Shown here: one piece after another, positions 22,726-34,159 of the stretch
Layout: the number at the start of each line of letters is the position of its first letter
Position numbering within the stretch: position 1 is the stretch's first letter
Assembly: GCA_023101885.1 (NCBI GenBank)
Contig: JALPQD010000089.1
Span: 4,697,087-4,761,086 of the forward strand
DNA: 64,000 nucleotides
Direction of reading: 5' to 3'
Source: Typhlomys cinereus
Taxonomy: Eukaryota > Chordata > Mammalia > Rodentia > Platacanthomyidae
Position numbers and translations under genes: made by a program
The notes under the pieces: model-generated
Told to the model about the DNA's origin: nothing
The model's database searches: none
The model's input: the letters and a program-made list of their open reading frames with translations, nothing else

Positions 22726-22996
22726 TTATTTTATTTGTTTTTATATTTTTGCACGTGTGTGTGTTTGTAAGAAGGCACTGTGTGTCCCTGTGGAGGACCA
22801 GAGTTTATGTCAGGAGTACCCTGGATTGTTTTTAATCCTTTTATTTCATTGTGGATTTCCCAGGCTCTGCCCATCAGAACTGGAAGTGTAGGCAGCTGCT
22901 ATTTCAGCCTGACATTTTTATGTGGGACCTAGAATTCTAACTCAGGTCCTTCTGCCTATGAGGCAGAGTCTTAACCTGTGAACCATCTCTCCAGCC
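22726..22996 (-). mobile_element. tRNA-derived SINE with imperfect target duplication
   Basis: On the minus strand it opens GGGCTGGAGAGATGGTTCAC (box A) and continues through a box B-like segment and the family body to a CA/T-rich tail. Flanking 17-mers at 22709-22725 and 22997-23013 match at 13 of 17 positions (both CTAGT...AATTCT), which I read as a decayed target-site duplication. Confidence 0.85.
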
Positions 22997-23013
22997 CTAG
23001 TCTTATGAATTCT

Positions 23014-23439
23014 GTACTCTCTAGCCAATGACAACCTCTCAACCTCTGAGTATGTATTTCTAGCTCACACCTCTTCCTTAAATTCATCATGTCCAAATAA
23101 AGCTGCTTTGGTGACCTCTCCTCTTGGATATCTCATGGCCATCTCATGGTGTCTTTTACACATTCTAAAACTAACCTGATTTTTTTTTCAAAATCTCTGT
23201 TCCTGTAGAATTAGTAAAGGGAACTCTATCCCACCAATTGTTCAAGTCTAAAATATTGAGGAAAATTTTAACTTCACTTTTAAGTATAAAATACACCAAA
23301 ATCATGTTTTAGTCAATCCTATCTCCAACATATTCTAAATTTTGACATATCCCAATCTTATTACAGACACACATGATAAAACGTTTTTAAAAATCCACTT
23401 CATGCTATTATTTTCTTTATATGTTGCTAACATCTTAAC
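23014..23439. other. Unassigned, possibly 5' continuation of the L2 fossil
   Basis: AT-rich; weak L2-like texture but nothing firm. Confidence 0.3.
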
Positions 23440-23945
23440 AGAGTTCCTTGTTTTGATAATTTGCACAAAACTCTACTCTTTGCCCAGCAACCAGAATGAC
23501 TCCATTAACTCCTGCACAAATACCCCATGACTACTTGTGTCCCACACTAGAATAAAGCTAAAATTCATTTCAGTGCTGACTTGTAGCCTCTCTACCGTTC
23601 CTATTGCCTTTCCATGCAATGTGCTCATAACTACTTTTAAATACTCAGTCTGAAGTTATATGTTTGCCATTTGCTGTTCCTAAATTAGCTCCATATAGAT
23701 TACTAAATGACTCATGCTCATACATTTTTTAAAACATTACTAAAGTATCACTGACTAGGGAATCTTCTGAAAAAGTCCTCATTTAAGATTTTATTCCACA
23801 TACCTAAAGTACATGTCATTTATTTAAGCTTCATTTAGCATCCTAGCTCTTACAGTGGATTGTAAAATGATGGGAAGAAATTTTGTTTTATTGTCTGATG
23901 TATTCTGGGCTCCTGAAATATAGTATAAAGAGGATAGATTCTCCC
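23440..23945 (+). mobile_element. L2 LINE fossil, 3' part
   Basis: Diverged L2 landmarks occur in the right order: CAGCAACCAGAATGACTCC (L2 CAGCAGCCAGAGTGATC), AGAATAAAGCTAAAATTCAT (AGAATAAAAGCCAAAGTCCTT), and near 23850 the 3'-end block TGGATTGTAAAATGATGGGA then TTTTGTTTTATTGTCTG (L2 TAGAATGTAAGCTCCATGAGGGCAGGGATTTTTGTC). L2 was active before placental diversification. Confidence 0.55.
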
Positions 23946-24014
23946 AAGAGAAGAAATATGATATTCTGTGATATCATGTAATAAATGATGATGATGATAA
24001 TGAAAGCAGATTCC

Positions 24015-24165
24015 ATTAACTGGTCATTCAGTGTCTCAGGGAATGTGCCAAGTGTTTTGAATGCATTGTTTCATTTACAATGAAACCTGTGAATTATATC
24101 TCAGCATTGTGAATTTTAAAACTAGATCTTAGCAAGGTTATATACCCTGCTGAATAGGGAGGGAA
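24015..24165 (+). mobile_element. MIR SINE fossil
   Basis: AATGTGCCAAGTGTTTTGAAT and GCATTGTTTCATTTACAATG mirror the MIR core (TGTGCCAGGCACTGTGCTAAGCGCTTTACATGCATTATCTCATTTAATC). ATCTTAGCAAGGTTATATACC continues in MIR order. It lies 70 bp past an L2 3' end; MIR shares its tail with L2. Confidence 0.6.
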
Positions 24166-24288
24166 GTTTTTTTTTTCTTTTGGCCTGGACTCATTGTGAC
24201 AGAACTTCAGGTACTGTTGTCACTGGAAATAACATGGGTTTGATTTTTGGTTCAGTTCTATTATGTGCTAGCTACTGAAGACCAACAC

Positions 24289-24289
<1 letters not shown>

Positions 24290-24352
<63 letters not shown>
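24290..24352. repeat. (CA)n microsatellite
   Basis: About 31 almost uninterrupted CA units. Likely polymorphic. Confidence 0.97.
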
Positions 24353-24355
<3 letters not shown>

Positions 24356-27300
24356 ATCTCACAACATATTCAGCTCTACGGACTTTTTTCTCTGCTTCAT
24401 GGTTTTAGACGCATTGAATGACATGTTCCACATTCCACAATTTGTAAGTATATAGTCGACTTAGATAAAGATTAAAATAAGACAGACTCCCAATCCATGC
24501 TTTTTACTTTTTTGGAGTTCTTATTGCTATTTTAAAGCAAGTTAAAACTGCAAGATTCAAACTCTCAATCAATGAATATACTCAAATCAACAAATCTCAT
24601 ACTTTTTTGTTAATTTACTCTAGTTGTCTAGAACTAAATGCATTTGGATACATAATCCTTGGGTGAAAGGGTCTTTAGGAGACTTCCAAGGTGAAAGCAT
24701 CGCTGTGTTCCATAATTTTTTGGGCCTGCATATCTCATCTTAAAATGGTAGGTAAGAAGGATCAAAGTCTAATACATGAAATATATTTCCTTATCTGAGT
24801 CTGTCTTTATGAACATTGAGCCTTATGAGGGGAAACTCATTCTCTCTTTCTTTTATATGTAATTCTTTGTTCAATTAAATGCAAACATTTGTCTAGTGGT
24901 TTATAAAACCTTCACATAAGCCAAGACATACATTTTCCAACAAAGTATTTAAGTTCTCATACAAAACTGCTTGGACATTTTGCACAGTGGAGGACGAGGT
25001 TCATTCCTTTGGCTTTAACAGCAATCTCAAATGCCTACTTGAAATATAGTTTTCTAAAGGGCAACCCAAGGCAGTTGTCTGATTTTTTTTTTTGTAAGGA
25101 GGAATAGGCAAAAGACAATTTCTGCAGTCTGACCCTTCTCTATTTCACAGGTAGCTTCCTCGGGTCCAAAAACAGTGAAATCAACTCCCACATACAGGAG
25201 TAGAATATCTGTACACAAATCGCTTTGTGAGTGGACAGAATTATTCATAATATTCTCATGTGGAACACTACCAGGATCTTATTAAAATTTTCACAAGACT
25301 AATTCACATATATTACTGAATATAGCACCCTAACATCACACACACACACACACACACACGATCAATTATTTTCCTTTCCATTTTTTTCCTCTAAATTAAA
25401 AAAATCTACAAGTTAATTTTGACACAGATATTAATATATACTACCCAATGCTTTGTTTTGAGATCACCGAGGACGTTTTATTATTGTTATTTTCAGAGAA
25501 TGTCTTAAGCAATAAAGTCATAAAAAATAAATTGTTATTGCTTGGTCTTTTAAAAGGACCCCAGAGGGGGGAAAACTGACCTTCAATTGACAGTAGCAGT
25601 AAATTTTTTGTATGAATTTTCCTCAGTCTCCTTTTCATTATGTTAGCACTTCACTCCTGAACCTGAGGCCACTTCCTCAAAATTTTGTATGCATGCATGC
25701 TTGCATGCATACTTTCATGTGTATGTTTGTACACACATGTATGTTTTTATCTTATATAGACTATGATTTTTCCATAGTAACAATCTGTTTAGAACAATCT
25801 ATTTCTAAATCCTTTTTTTTTCTGAACATCATCTGGTGGGATATCTGTTTGCACTTGAGGGCAGAAAGGAGCTAAGTTCATTTCAGAACTATAATCTTCT
25901 CTGTAGCTCTAATTTAGCATCTGTTTTGAAGCCAAGACCCAGCTCTGCCTTGCCAATAACTTCTAGAGCCTTGAAAGCCTCATTCTAACTTTTGGCTTAT
26001 AAAGTTCATTTTTCTTTCCTATATACTTAGAGATTATTATAATTAAACCTCGGAATGGCTGGCCTGTGTTCCTAACCTGTGCATCTGCTTGTATTAACCT
26101 TTGCATTTAACAGAATAGACCTAGAAGACTAAGGAAATAAGATGAATTATATTGCAAACACAATAACAGGAAAGCCAAAAAATTATAGTGACATACTGAA
26201 ACATCAGACTTTATAAAGGAAAATTCCTAATCCTCTCCCAAGAAATATCCACTTTTTGTTGCCAAGCATTATACTAAGTACAAGATGACATACTCAATAA
26301 ATTGACTTGGCTGAAGTTTCTGACAATAGGTAGTAATGGCATGATTGTGATGTAATTTATTCATTTACATGATCCAGCTTTCTAGTTTTATGAACATACA
26401 TAAATTAGGGGAACATATCCTACGTTCTTTTCTTTTTTATCATTCCTAATTTATTCAGTTCATGTACTCATTATTCTTTTCTCTACTGCATGTAGTTTAT
26501 GTATGTACATTTAGTACTGGCCAATAGTCAAGCAATGGAATGAACACTGGAAATAGATATAAATGAATAATGCTATTCATCTTTTTTAAAAACTAATTCT
26601 TTATATCACACCCCATAATTTTCATAAAATGAAGATTCCATGGTCACATCCCTCCTTCAAGAGTTTCTAGTAGCTTCTCAAATTCCTCCAGACATGTGAG
26701 CATGAGCCCTTAGCCTTACAGAGTGTACAGTTGGATAGACATGATATAGTCATAAACACACTTAAGCCAATGTGATACACAGTATCAGGGACACAGAGCT
26801 GATCACTCACAAATGGCTTCAGAAAAAAAGATCTAAAGATACATGGGGTGTGGCGAATGAGTTCATGACTGAAGTACATAGAAGAAACTTGGAAATCAGC
26901 CACCTTGGGATCTGTCGAGAAGAGATATTGGAGAGGACAGTGTGTTCAAAAGCACTGAGGGGTCACAGCTCATGATCATGGGTCTGGAGGGATTTGGGAA
27001 ACTACTAGAAACTTTTGAAGCAGGGAAGTGACCTGGAAATCTGTATTTTATAAAAAAAAAAAGGGGGGGGTGTAGGGTCAAGCATTGGTTAAAATAAAAG
27101 ATGAATAGCATTATGAAAGTCATTCATGAATTTAGTGTGGATATTAAGAGACTGTATGTTTGCAGTAGAGGAGGAAAATGGAAAAGTTCCTAAGAGTCTA
27201 CCTTGGATGGAAGACATAGAAAGGGACAACTGAAGGAGATGGGTGTTGAGAAAAGGAGGATAGTAGCAAGAAAAAAAATGAGTTTTATGTGCATTCTGCT

Positions 27301-27660
27301 CAGTTGCTTGAAGTATCAAGCAGAAAACTTTACTTTTATCTATTATATTTACCTAATTTTTACGTTCAGCCTTTAAGTACATATATTATGTCTCTTTCTC
27401 TGTAATTCCTGATCATTGTCATTTTTGTCTGAAGCCCTTGACTTCAGCTGATTATCTATGTTCTCACTATATACAAAAATCATTTACCTGTGAAAATTGA
27501 TTTCTTTCCTCAAAAATGTCAGGCTTCAACGTTTGAGTGAATCGTGTCTTCATCTATCCAGATTTGTGTCATAGCAAGTTTTATGCCAATCACAGCAGAA
27601 TTTGATTTCACTTGTTTGTACTCTTCCTTGCCTCTTATTTAAAAATCTAGTGGAATAGAC
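24353..27660. other. Mostly unique AT-rich DNA
   Basis: A (CA)n run lies at 25337-25359 and GCATGCATGC palindromes near 25690. The part 26760-27250 reads like a diverged old mammalian repeat (for example AAGCAGGGAAGTGACCTGG near 27018, followed by an A/G-run) but I cannot name the family. Open frames here are short and unconvincing. Confidence 0.35.
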
Positions 27661-27687
27661 ACGGCACTAATACTTAAAACCAATGTA

Positions 27688-27890
27688 GGGCTGGAGAGGT
27701 GGCTCAAGGGTTAAGCCTCTGCCTTGCAGGCGGAGGGTCCTGAGTTCAGATCCCAGATCCCCCGTATAGACGCCAGGCAGAAGCGGGAGCGGCCTGCGCT
27801 TCTGGTCCTAGTAGGGCGGAGCCTGTGAATCCCGGGGCAGAAGGTGGTGGAGGTGTCCATGGTGGTTCGCGAATTCGTCCGTGGTTCTAC

Positions 27891-27927
<37 letters not shown>

Positions 27928-27983
27928 CACGCACACATACATACGCACATGAGCACAGTTGAATAAATAATAATAAAAAAACC
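27688..27983 (+). mobile_element. Young tRNA-Ala-like SINE
   Basis: Opens GGGCTGGAGAGGTGGCTCAA (box A), then GCCTCTGCCTTGCAGGCGGA (anticodon-arm-like hairpin) and GGTCCTGAGTTCAGATCC (box B region). The body keeps many CpGs (GTATAGACGCCAGG, GTTCGCGAATTCGTCCG), a sign of recent insertion. CCAATGTA flanks it at 27680-27687 and 27984-27991. Tail: (CA)n then AATAAATAATAATAA. Nearly the same as the copy at 57159. Confidence 0.92.
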
Positions 27984-28097
27984 CCAATGTAAACACCCTC
28001 AAAGCACCATGTTTATTTCCTGATAACTAATAAAGAAAAGTATAAGATGGTAGTCCTATTAAAAGGTGGAATCCCTAACTGACAGAATTACTTCAAA

Positions 28098-28357
28098 GGG
28101 GATAGAGAGATGACTCATGGGTTAAGATTCTGCCTCACAAGCAGAAGTTCCTGAGTTCAGATCCTAAGTCTCACATGAAAACACCATGCTGAAATGGCAG
28201 TGAGTCCACCAGCTGGCTCTGGTGGGTGGAGCCTGGAAAATCCCAGAGCGAAGTAAGAAGGAGGTAGAAGCAATCCAGGATGATTCCTGAAGTCACCCTT
28301 GGTTCTCCACAGGGACACACACACACACACAGAATAAATAAATAAAATATTAAAAAA
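28098..28357 (+). mobile_element. tRNA-derived SINE, older subfamily, with target duplication
   Basis: Opens GGGGATAGAGAGATGACTCA, box B region CCTGAGTTCAGATCC. The body diverges from the young copies in its 3' half: AATCCCAGAGCGAAGTAAG, GGAGGTAGAAGCAATCCAGG, ATGATTCCTGAAGTCACCC. AGAATTACTTCAAAG occurs at 28084-28098 and 28358-28372, a 15-bp target-site match (the last G may belong to the element). Confidence 0.93.
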
Positions 28358-28372
28358 AGAATTACTTCAAAG

Positions 28373-28859
28373 AAAGACATGTAACTTAGGTGTTTATATT
28401 GTGTGTGAACATTAAAATTAAAACTGAACACTAAAAACACTAGAAATACAATATATTAATCTCATCAGCACTTTTCAATAGCTCACTGTGTTCCCTGCTG
28501 TGGGCGTGGAAATGAAACTTTGATATTTCTACTTTCTCTCAGTCAAGGAACAGTTTCAGAAAGACACATTTTATACTACTTCACCTTTGAAGTTTCTTCT
28601 TTCACACTTTCTTATTTTATATATCAGCTTGCTACAAGTGAACATTGCTTTTAAAAAATGAAATACTTTGGTGTGAGAAAGGCAGTGTTACAAATTGGAG
28701 AGCTGATAAGACTTTTTTCCTTGGAAGTAAAAACTGAAAATAAATGCCATATATCCAATGACATCATCTTGAATATTTCATAGGTATTACACTGAATGAC
28801 TATAACCTCAATAACTATAACCACAGTAAATAGAATACTAACACTCATAGAATGTGATC
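28373..28859. other. Unassigned AT-rich DNA
   Basis: No recognised feature. Confidence 0.45.
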
Positions 28860-28929
28860 ATTTCTTTATTCTTTTTTTTTACATTTTTTATTATTTCTGC
28901 TCATACAAACTTGATAGGTACACGGGTTC

Positions 28930-29016
28930 CCTCCTTCCTCCTCCCCCCAACCCCCTGCTCCCCCTCCCCTCACCCCTTCCTCCCCATCCCCCAGTGCCCC
29001 CCCAACCCCCGGAGAA
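28930..29016 (-). other. G-rich tract with quadruplex potential (L1 3'UTR)
   Basis: On the minus strand this is a run of many G3-G7 blocks separated by one to five bases. Conserved G-rich tracts of L1 3'UTRs are known to form G-quadruplexes. Similar tracts occur in the fragments at 1310-1400 and 5450-5520. Confidence 0.8.
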
Positions 29017-29862
29017 TCCTTTAATGTGCATGCCAGGCTCTCCTCTGGGCCCTTCTCTCTGATGACGTACAAAGACTCAGTGGCATTTCCCTGAACCCTT
29101 TCCTGTGTTCCCCTTAAGCATAGGAACACTACTGTGGCTGCCAATCCCTTGTCTCCAAGGATCTTAGTGGCTTTAGCAGATGCTAGACTTTGTGAGGTCA
29201 ATAGTGTGTTGGACATTGGGCAGGGCATGCAATGTCCAATTATGATTGCTTCAGCCCTAACTTGTGTGGAGTATCTTGCATATCATTGCTCCTCCTATCC
29301 CTTTGCTCTTACAATCTTACCGCCCCTTCTTCCGCAAATGTCCCTGAGCTTCAGGATGGGGAGAGATTAGTCTGGCTTAGTTCTAGGTGGTTGATATAGA
29401 GTCTCTGAAGTTCTGGATAGTGGTTTGTTGATTTTTCTTTTGCAATTTTGTTGCTCCTGCAATGTCCCTGGCCAGAGACAAAAAGTTGTTAAACTGGAGT
29501 CTTGTTATAAGAGCACATTCAAAATGAAAGTAGGAAACCTCAGTGAGGGAGAGGTCAATCACCCATTTGCAAAATGGTTACTTTTATCTGCCAGACTATA
29601 TGCCCTCCTCTTCTGATGAGATCATACCCCCTCAGTTGTAAATGATTAAGAATGAAAGTCTGTGAACTTAACAAAGTGTCTCATTACTTACTTGAAGTCC
29701 TTGATGGAGGCCTATTTTCTCTGCTGTAACATGGTCCCATCTCTCCTTGTTTCTGGTGTGGCCTTCCTACTCCATCCCTCCTGTCATTAATCCTTGCAAT
29801 TACTGTAGGTATTACAGAGATTTATCTTTGAGTGTCTCTAGGTGGGCTGGGTGGGTTTGGTA

Positions 29863-30429
29863 CTAGGAGCCACCTATTAGGGAGTACATATGGCGCTTAA
29901 TTTTCTGGGTCTGCGATACTTCACTTAATATAATTGTTTCTAATGACATCCATTTCCTGGCCAATTCCAGTAATTCATCATTTTTGATGGCTGAGTAGTA
30001 CTCCATTGTATAGATGTACCACAGTTTCCTTATCCACTCATCAACTGTTGGACATTTGGGTTGGTTCCATGACTTTGCTATTGTAAACAGTGCTGCTATG
30101 AACAAGGTCGTGCTTGTGCTACCGAGGTGAATTTTTGCTGTATGTGGGGTTATTCCCAGAAGTGGAATAGCAGGGTCATATGGCATTTCAATCTTTAATC
30201 TCTTTAAGAATCTCCAGACGGCTCGCCAGAGTGATTGTATGAGCCTGCATTCCCACCAGGAATGTATGAGAGTTCCCCTCTCTCCACATCCTCTCCAGCA
30301 TTTGTTGTTGTTTGTACTGTGGATTTTTGCTATCCTGACTGGGGTGAGATGGTATCTCAGGGAAGTTTTGATTTGCATTTCCCAGATGGCTAAGGAAGTG
30401 GAGCATTTTTTAAGATATTTGTTAGACAT
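29863..30429 (-). pseudogene. L1 ORF2 C-terminal fragment, open
   Basis: ORF2 encodes the endonuclease/reverse transcriptase that moves L1; only the C-terminal region past the RT domain is here. The cysteine-rich motif C-x3-C-x7-H-x4-C is intact (CWRGC then [13 protein letters not shown]). Downstream the family blocks [19 protein letters not shown] and [14 protein letters not shown] are all readable without a frameshift. Without RT or endonuclease it is non-functional. The upstream sequence is lost by truncation, so this is a dead fragment despite the open frame. Confidence 0.93.
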
Positions 30430-30528
30430 TTTAATTTCATCCCTGGTAAAGTTTCTTTTAAGTTCCAGGGCCCATTTTTTAATTGGGCCATTAGTTCATT
30501 TCTTATTCTTAAGAAATTTCTTTTTTCT

Positions 30529-31047
30529 AGTAACACATACCTCTGTCAGGCTCATAAATAAAAGAATTATTTATGCATGTGGCAAATTAACCAACTTGGC
30601 TACAGCATTTAGAAATCCATCACTAAAGTTAACTTGGTAATAGTATTGCCTAATTTCCTATGATAACTGGTACATAAAATATAGTATGCTCACTACAAGA
30701 TGAATTCTGTTTTATTCAATTGTATTGGTAAACTGTGGATCTCACATCACCCTCAAGATCACTGTTAGCCACAGGGATGGAAGAATATAGAATTGTTCAC
30801 AGACATTGTGTGATCAAAATGATGAATTCTTACTGTTCACTCACCCATTAATGTTGACCTGTTCATAGATCTTGCTGTACCTTGTTTATATAACTGAAAA
30901 TCTAAAGATCATGGATAAATAAGTACTGAACTAATTAGATGGGATAATATCTTGATATTGAAGGAATAATTTTTAACTATTATATATATATGTATATATA
31001 CATACATGATACCATTTTGGAGTTTTGGCTTTTATGATAATGTTGGT
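30529..31047. other. Unassigned AT-rich DNA
   Basis: No recognised feature; a short (TA)n run near 30983. Confidence 0.4.
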
Positions 31048-31498
31048 GTGTTATTCTCTAGAGGCACAGAACATGCAGAATATATATATAATATATGGAA
31101 TTTATTTGATTGACTTATGAGATAAGGCCAAGATAATCCAACAATGGCTGCCAGTATCTTTTCCTTGCAGAAGTCTAGTTGATGGTGGCGGAAGGTTGGA
31201 AAATTCCTGGAGAATCTTCAGTTACCTTGAAGGGTTGGAAGATTGGAGGACTGGAGAGCTGAAGAATCCCACCTCAATAGGGAAGAGGAATTTGTTAGTA
31301 CTGGGCAAGACAGTCTCTCAGGGCTCTTCTGTCTTATCCTCCTTGTACCTTATCTTGCCTGGGAGGTTCCATCCAGATCTAGGGCTGGTCTTTGTATTGC
31401 AAATGTATTGATCCAGATAAGCTCTTCAGGTGCTCTGGCAGCTGATCTCTTAGTTAATGTTAGGTGTGTTCAGTTTGACAACCAGGGTTAACTATCAC
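31048..31498 (-). mobile_element. Rodent interspersed repeat, URR1/RCHARR1-type DNA transposon (family uncertain)
   Basis: Left part TTATTCTCTAGAGGCACAGAA, AATTTATTTGATTGACTTATG and ATCCAACAATGGCTGCCAG; right end GTTCAGTTTGACAACCAGGG then TTAACTATCAC, the complement of a GGTTGTCAA-TTGA terminus. Its right half aligns with 40985-41160. Known relatives are non-coding. Confidence 0.55.
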
Positions 31499-32599
31499 AG
31501 TTGTCCACAATTCATTTCTACTAGCTTGCAGAAGAGCTAGTCATTGAATGTGTGGTCCATGTCAATTGTAGGAACAATACCTGTAGCTCAAAGTCAATAA
31601 AAAAGGCATGATCATATTCTCACAGGGACACATTCTCCATGGAATGAAAGATTCAATAAACAAAGATACAAACACAAGTACAAAATTTCATATAGGCATG
31701 AGCATCCTAAGAGATTACAGTGATATGATGATCTAGAATTATTAGGTAGTATGGAGGTAGATAGAAACAGTTAATAGGAATGTTAAGGGAGTCCTACTGA
31801 AGAGAGGGAGTGTGACTTTAGATTTAAATGACAAAACCGGTCACCCATACCAAGAATCGGGAAGCACACTTTTCCATCAAGAAATACCAAGGAGGATCTA
31901 AACCTAGGGATTCCTGAAGCATATCAGATGAGGTGTGTTCACAAAGTTAGAGCTCACCAGCTGCTATAGCTCTTAGTGTTGCAGACATGGTGTATTTGGG
32001 ATAATATATGTGTATCCTCGTGCCTTGAGAAGTGTAGAAGTTAAACATTAGTTAGAAGTTAAACATTTTTTAAATAAGATTAATTTACAGATATATTACT
32101 TATTTAGAAGGCAACACCTACTACAGTTGTGAAAGAATGACTGTCAACAGAAAAATGTGTATTTTAATCCAATCACAATTTAAATCAGTAAAATTTTAAG
32201 GTAGATGTATACCTTCATCTCAAGAATGATGATCTAGCTGGTAAAAAGTCATGTCATATTTCATGTAATATATAATATTTATTAAATACATATATAATGG
32301 AAATAAATATTTTTAAGAAATATAAAATATAAAGTAGAAAATAAACTCATTTGGCTTAAACCTAAATAAACATCTGTGAGTAGATGTTGACTTTTATGTC
32401 TGAACAAAGTAGGTTGTTGTCCCATATGAATTATTGGGACGATACTCTTTACTTATTAAGGTTTCTATAAAGGTTAAAAGAAATCACATAAACCTATATT
32501 TTCATAACAATAATTAATATTGAGGTAAATGAAATAAATAAATAATGTTGAGATTATTAAAGATCCTGAATAAAATCCAGAATGGGTTTATTTCAGCTT
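31499..32599. other. Unique AT-rich DNA
   Basis: No family recognised. A 14-base motif AGAAGTTAAACATT is repeated near 32036 and 32054. Confidence 0.4.
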
Positions 32600-32735
32600 T
32601 ATTTCAGGCAATTATGTGACAAGTGAAGCAAGGGAAGCTTGAAGTATGGCCACTGCATCCATAACTTGTGATGTCCAGAGATCCATGTCACAGGTCATTC
32701 AAGCTGACAACCAGCACAAACTATGACAATATCTC
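32600..32735 (-). mobile_element. URR1/RCHARR1-type end fragment
   Basis: ATTCAAGCTGACAACCAGCAC near 32697 followed by AAACTATGACA parallels the right ends at 31470-31498 and 41125-41160. Confidence 0.45.
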
Positions 32736-32859
32736 ATATTCAAACTGGAACACTAAACACAATCCTATTAAAAAAATACTTTCTCTCCTTTTGTCTATTT
32801 CACTTTCATAACTGTATGAGGTAATGTCATCCCCCCTCCAAAAAAAAGTGAAATGATAA

Positions 32860-33344
32860 AATCTATTGAATTTTGTCCAACTAAAAATCTTTTGCAATAA
32901 TAATTTTCACCCCCAGAATCAATATCCCATGTGCAGGGCATTGTTGCACTTGCTTCCTGCTACTCTATCCAGTGCCCATGAATTGCATTTCCGTCTTCAT
33001 GGTGGAGTTCTCAGCACAGCAGTGAGTCAAAGCTTCTTCCCTGCCCTGCAACTTCATCACTTCGGCTTCTCTGTCAGGATGGCCTCCTGCAGCTGTACAG
33101 ATCGGATTGAAATTCCCTGCCCTTGACATCAAAGTCAAATCACAACACTCTTAAGTTTCTCTTCTGTGCAATGCTTTCCTTTCTTTCCAACAATACCTAC
33201 CTGCAAGTTTCTCTGATCTCCAAATGTGCAAAAATTAGTTCAATTTCTGCTTATCCACAGTGGATGCTCCAACCCTCTGGCTGATGGCAGGCTTGAGTTT
33301 GAATTAAGATGTGGATTCACATTCACATTGTATTCCTCTTTGCA
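32860..33344. other. Unassigned, possible L2 fossil
   Basis: GCAGGGCATTGTTGCACTTGC near 32934 and the next 150 bases have the texture of the L2 segment around CTCAGGGCCTTTGCACTTGC. The rest is unassigned. The two moderately long plus-strand frames lack protein-like features. Confidence 0.25.
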
Positions 33345-33480
33345 CACAGCACTGGCACCACCTGGGAGCTTACTAGTAATGTGCAAAAATGCAAGCCCTA
33401 CTGGGATGACTGCATCATAATAGGCATTGCGATAAGAACCCCAAACAGATTCCTAGGCACAATGAAGATTGAGAAGTGTC
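33345..33480. mobile_element. MER5A-like hAT-Charlie fossil
   Basis: GGCACCACCTGGGAGCTTACTAG then ATGCAAGCCCTACTGGGATG and ACAGATTCCTAGGCACAATGAAG then ATTGAGAAG preserve the MER5A order. The element is quasi-palindromic, so strand is not assigned. Confidence 0.6.
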
Positions 33481-33544
33481 ACAGCAGAGGAAGACAGGGA
33501 TACAATTTCATTTTGCCTACTATCCTGCACAGCATCTATATTTC

Positions 33545-33690
33545 CAAATAAATAAAGATGAAAAATCCCATTCCCTGGAGCAAAGCAAATTACCTGAAGT
33601 CACACAGTGGGTAGATGACAGGCATAAATTCCAAATCAGAAAGGATAGCCCCAAATCCATATTCTTGGTCATGACCTTGAACTGCCAGCT
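33545..33690 (+). mobile_element. MIR SINE fossil
   Basis: AAATTACCTGAAGTCACACAG then TGGGTAGATGACAGGCATAA matches the MIR segment TAACTTGCCCAAGGTCACACAGCTAGTAAGTGGCAGAG, preceded by a weak AGATGAAAAATCCC region. Confidence 0.7.
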
Positions 33691-33699
33691 TCAGATGAG

Positions 33700-34153
33700 T
33701 CTACAGCACCTTCACTGACAGCGATTGCTCCTAACCCTTCACAGGCATTCTGTAATTGCACATGGATGAAGCCACAGCCTCATGTGTGTTCATAACGCTC
33801 TCCAAAACACTTAAGTATATAGCTACTTTTTCAGTCTGCGAAGAAGCTTCCAGAATGACAGAGGAATCAAGGTGCCCTTTGACAACTATCAGTTTGTGAT
33901 TTTCACCTGCTTCATTTTTTATTTTTCAAATGTAGCTAGGGGTATCCATGGTACGATGAGCATACATTTTTCTTTGCTTTGTTTGAGGAGGTGTTCTTGT
34001 GTTTGTTGACTTCTTTTGTCACTTCCATTTACTTCACAGATGATTCTCAGGTTTTATTCTGAAACACCAGGAAACTGAAGTCGGTGCCATAGCCACAGGT
34101 TTCTCAGTTAGCCGGCTTGTGGTGGGGCATCATTAATGTTACAGGAACAATCG
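33700..34153. other. Unassigned DNA
   Basis: No recognised feature between the MIR and the LTR. Confidence 0.4.
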
Positions 34154-34159
34154 TCCCAG

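Larger units (their letters stand above)
28873..30528 (-). mobile_element. LINE-1, 5'-truncated, with ORF2 C-terminus and 3'UTR
   Basis: A T-run at 28871-28880 is the A-tail. The minus-strand 3'UTR runs to about 29862 and contains a very G-rich polypurine tract (complement of 28940-29015). ORF2 ends at the stop at 29863-29865. The last 188 codons from 30429 are open and continue upstream without a methionine to about 30520. Probable 13-bp target copies lie at 28860-28872 and 30516-30528 (one mismatch, but low complexity). About 1.65 kb is typical of L1 5' truncation. Confidence 0.95.

Noticed and set aside
28866..29228. 120-codon minus-strand frame rich in glycine and glutamate
   Set aside because: It is the G-rich L1 3'UTR read through, not a protein.
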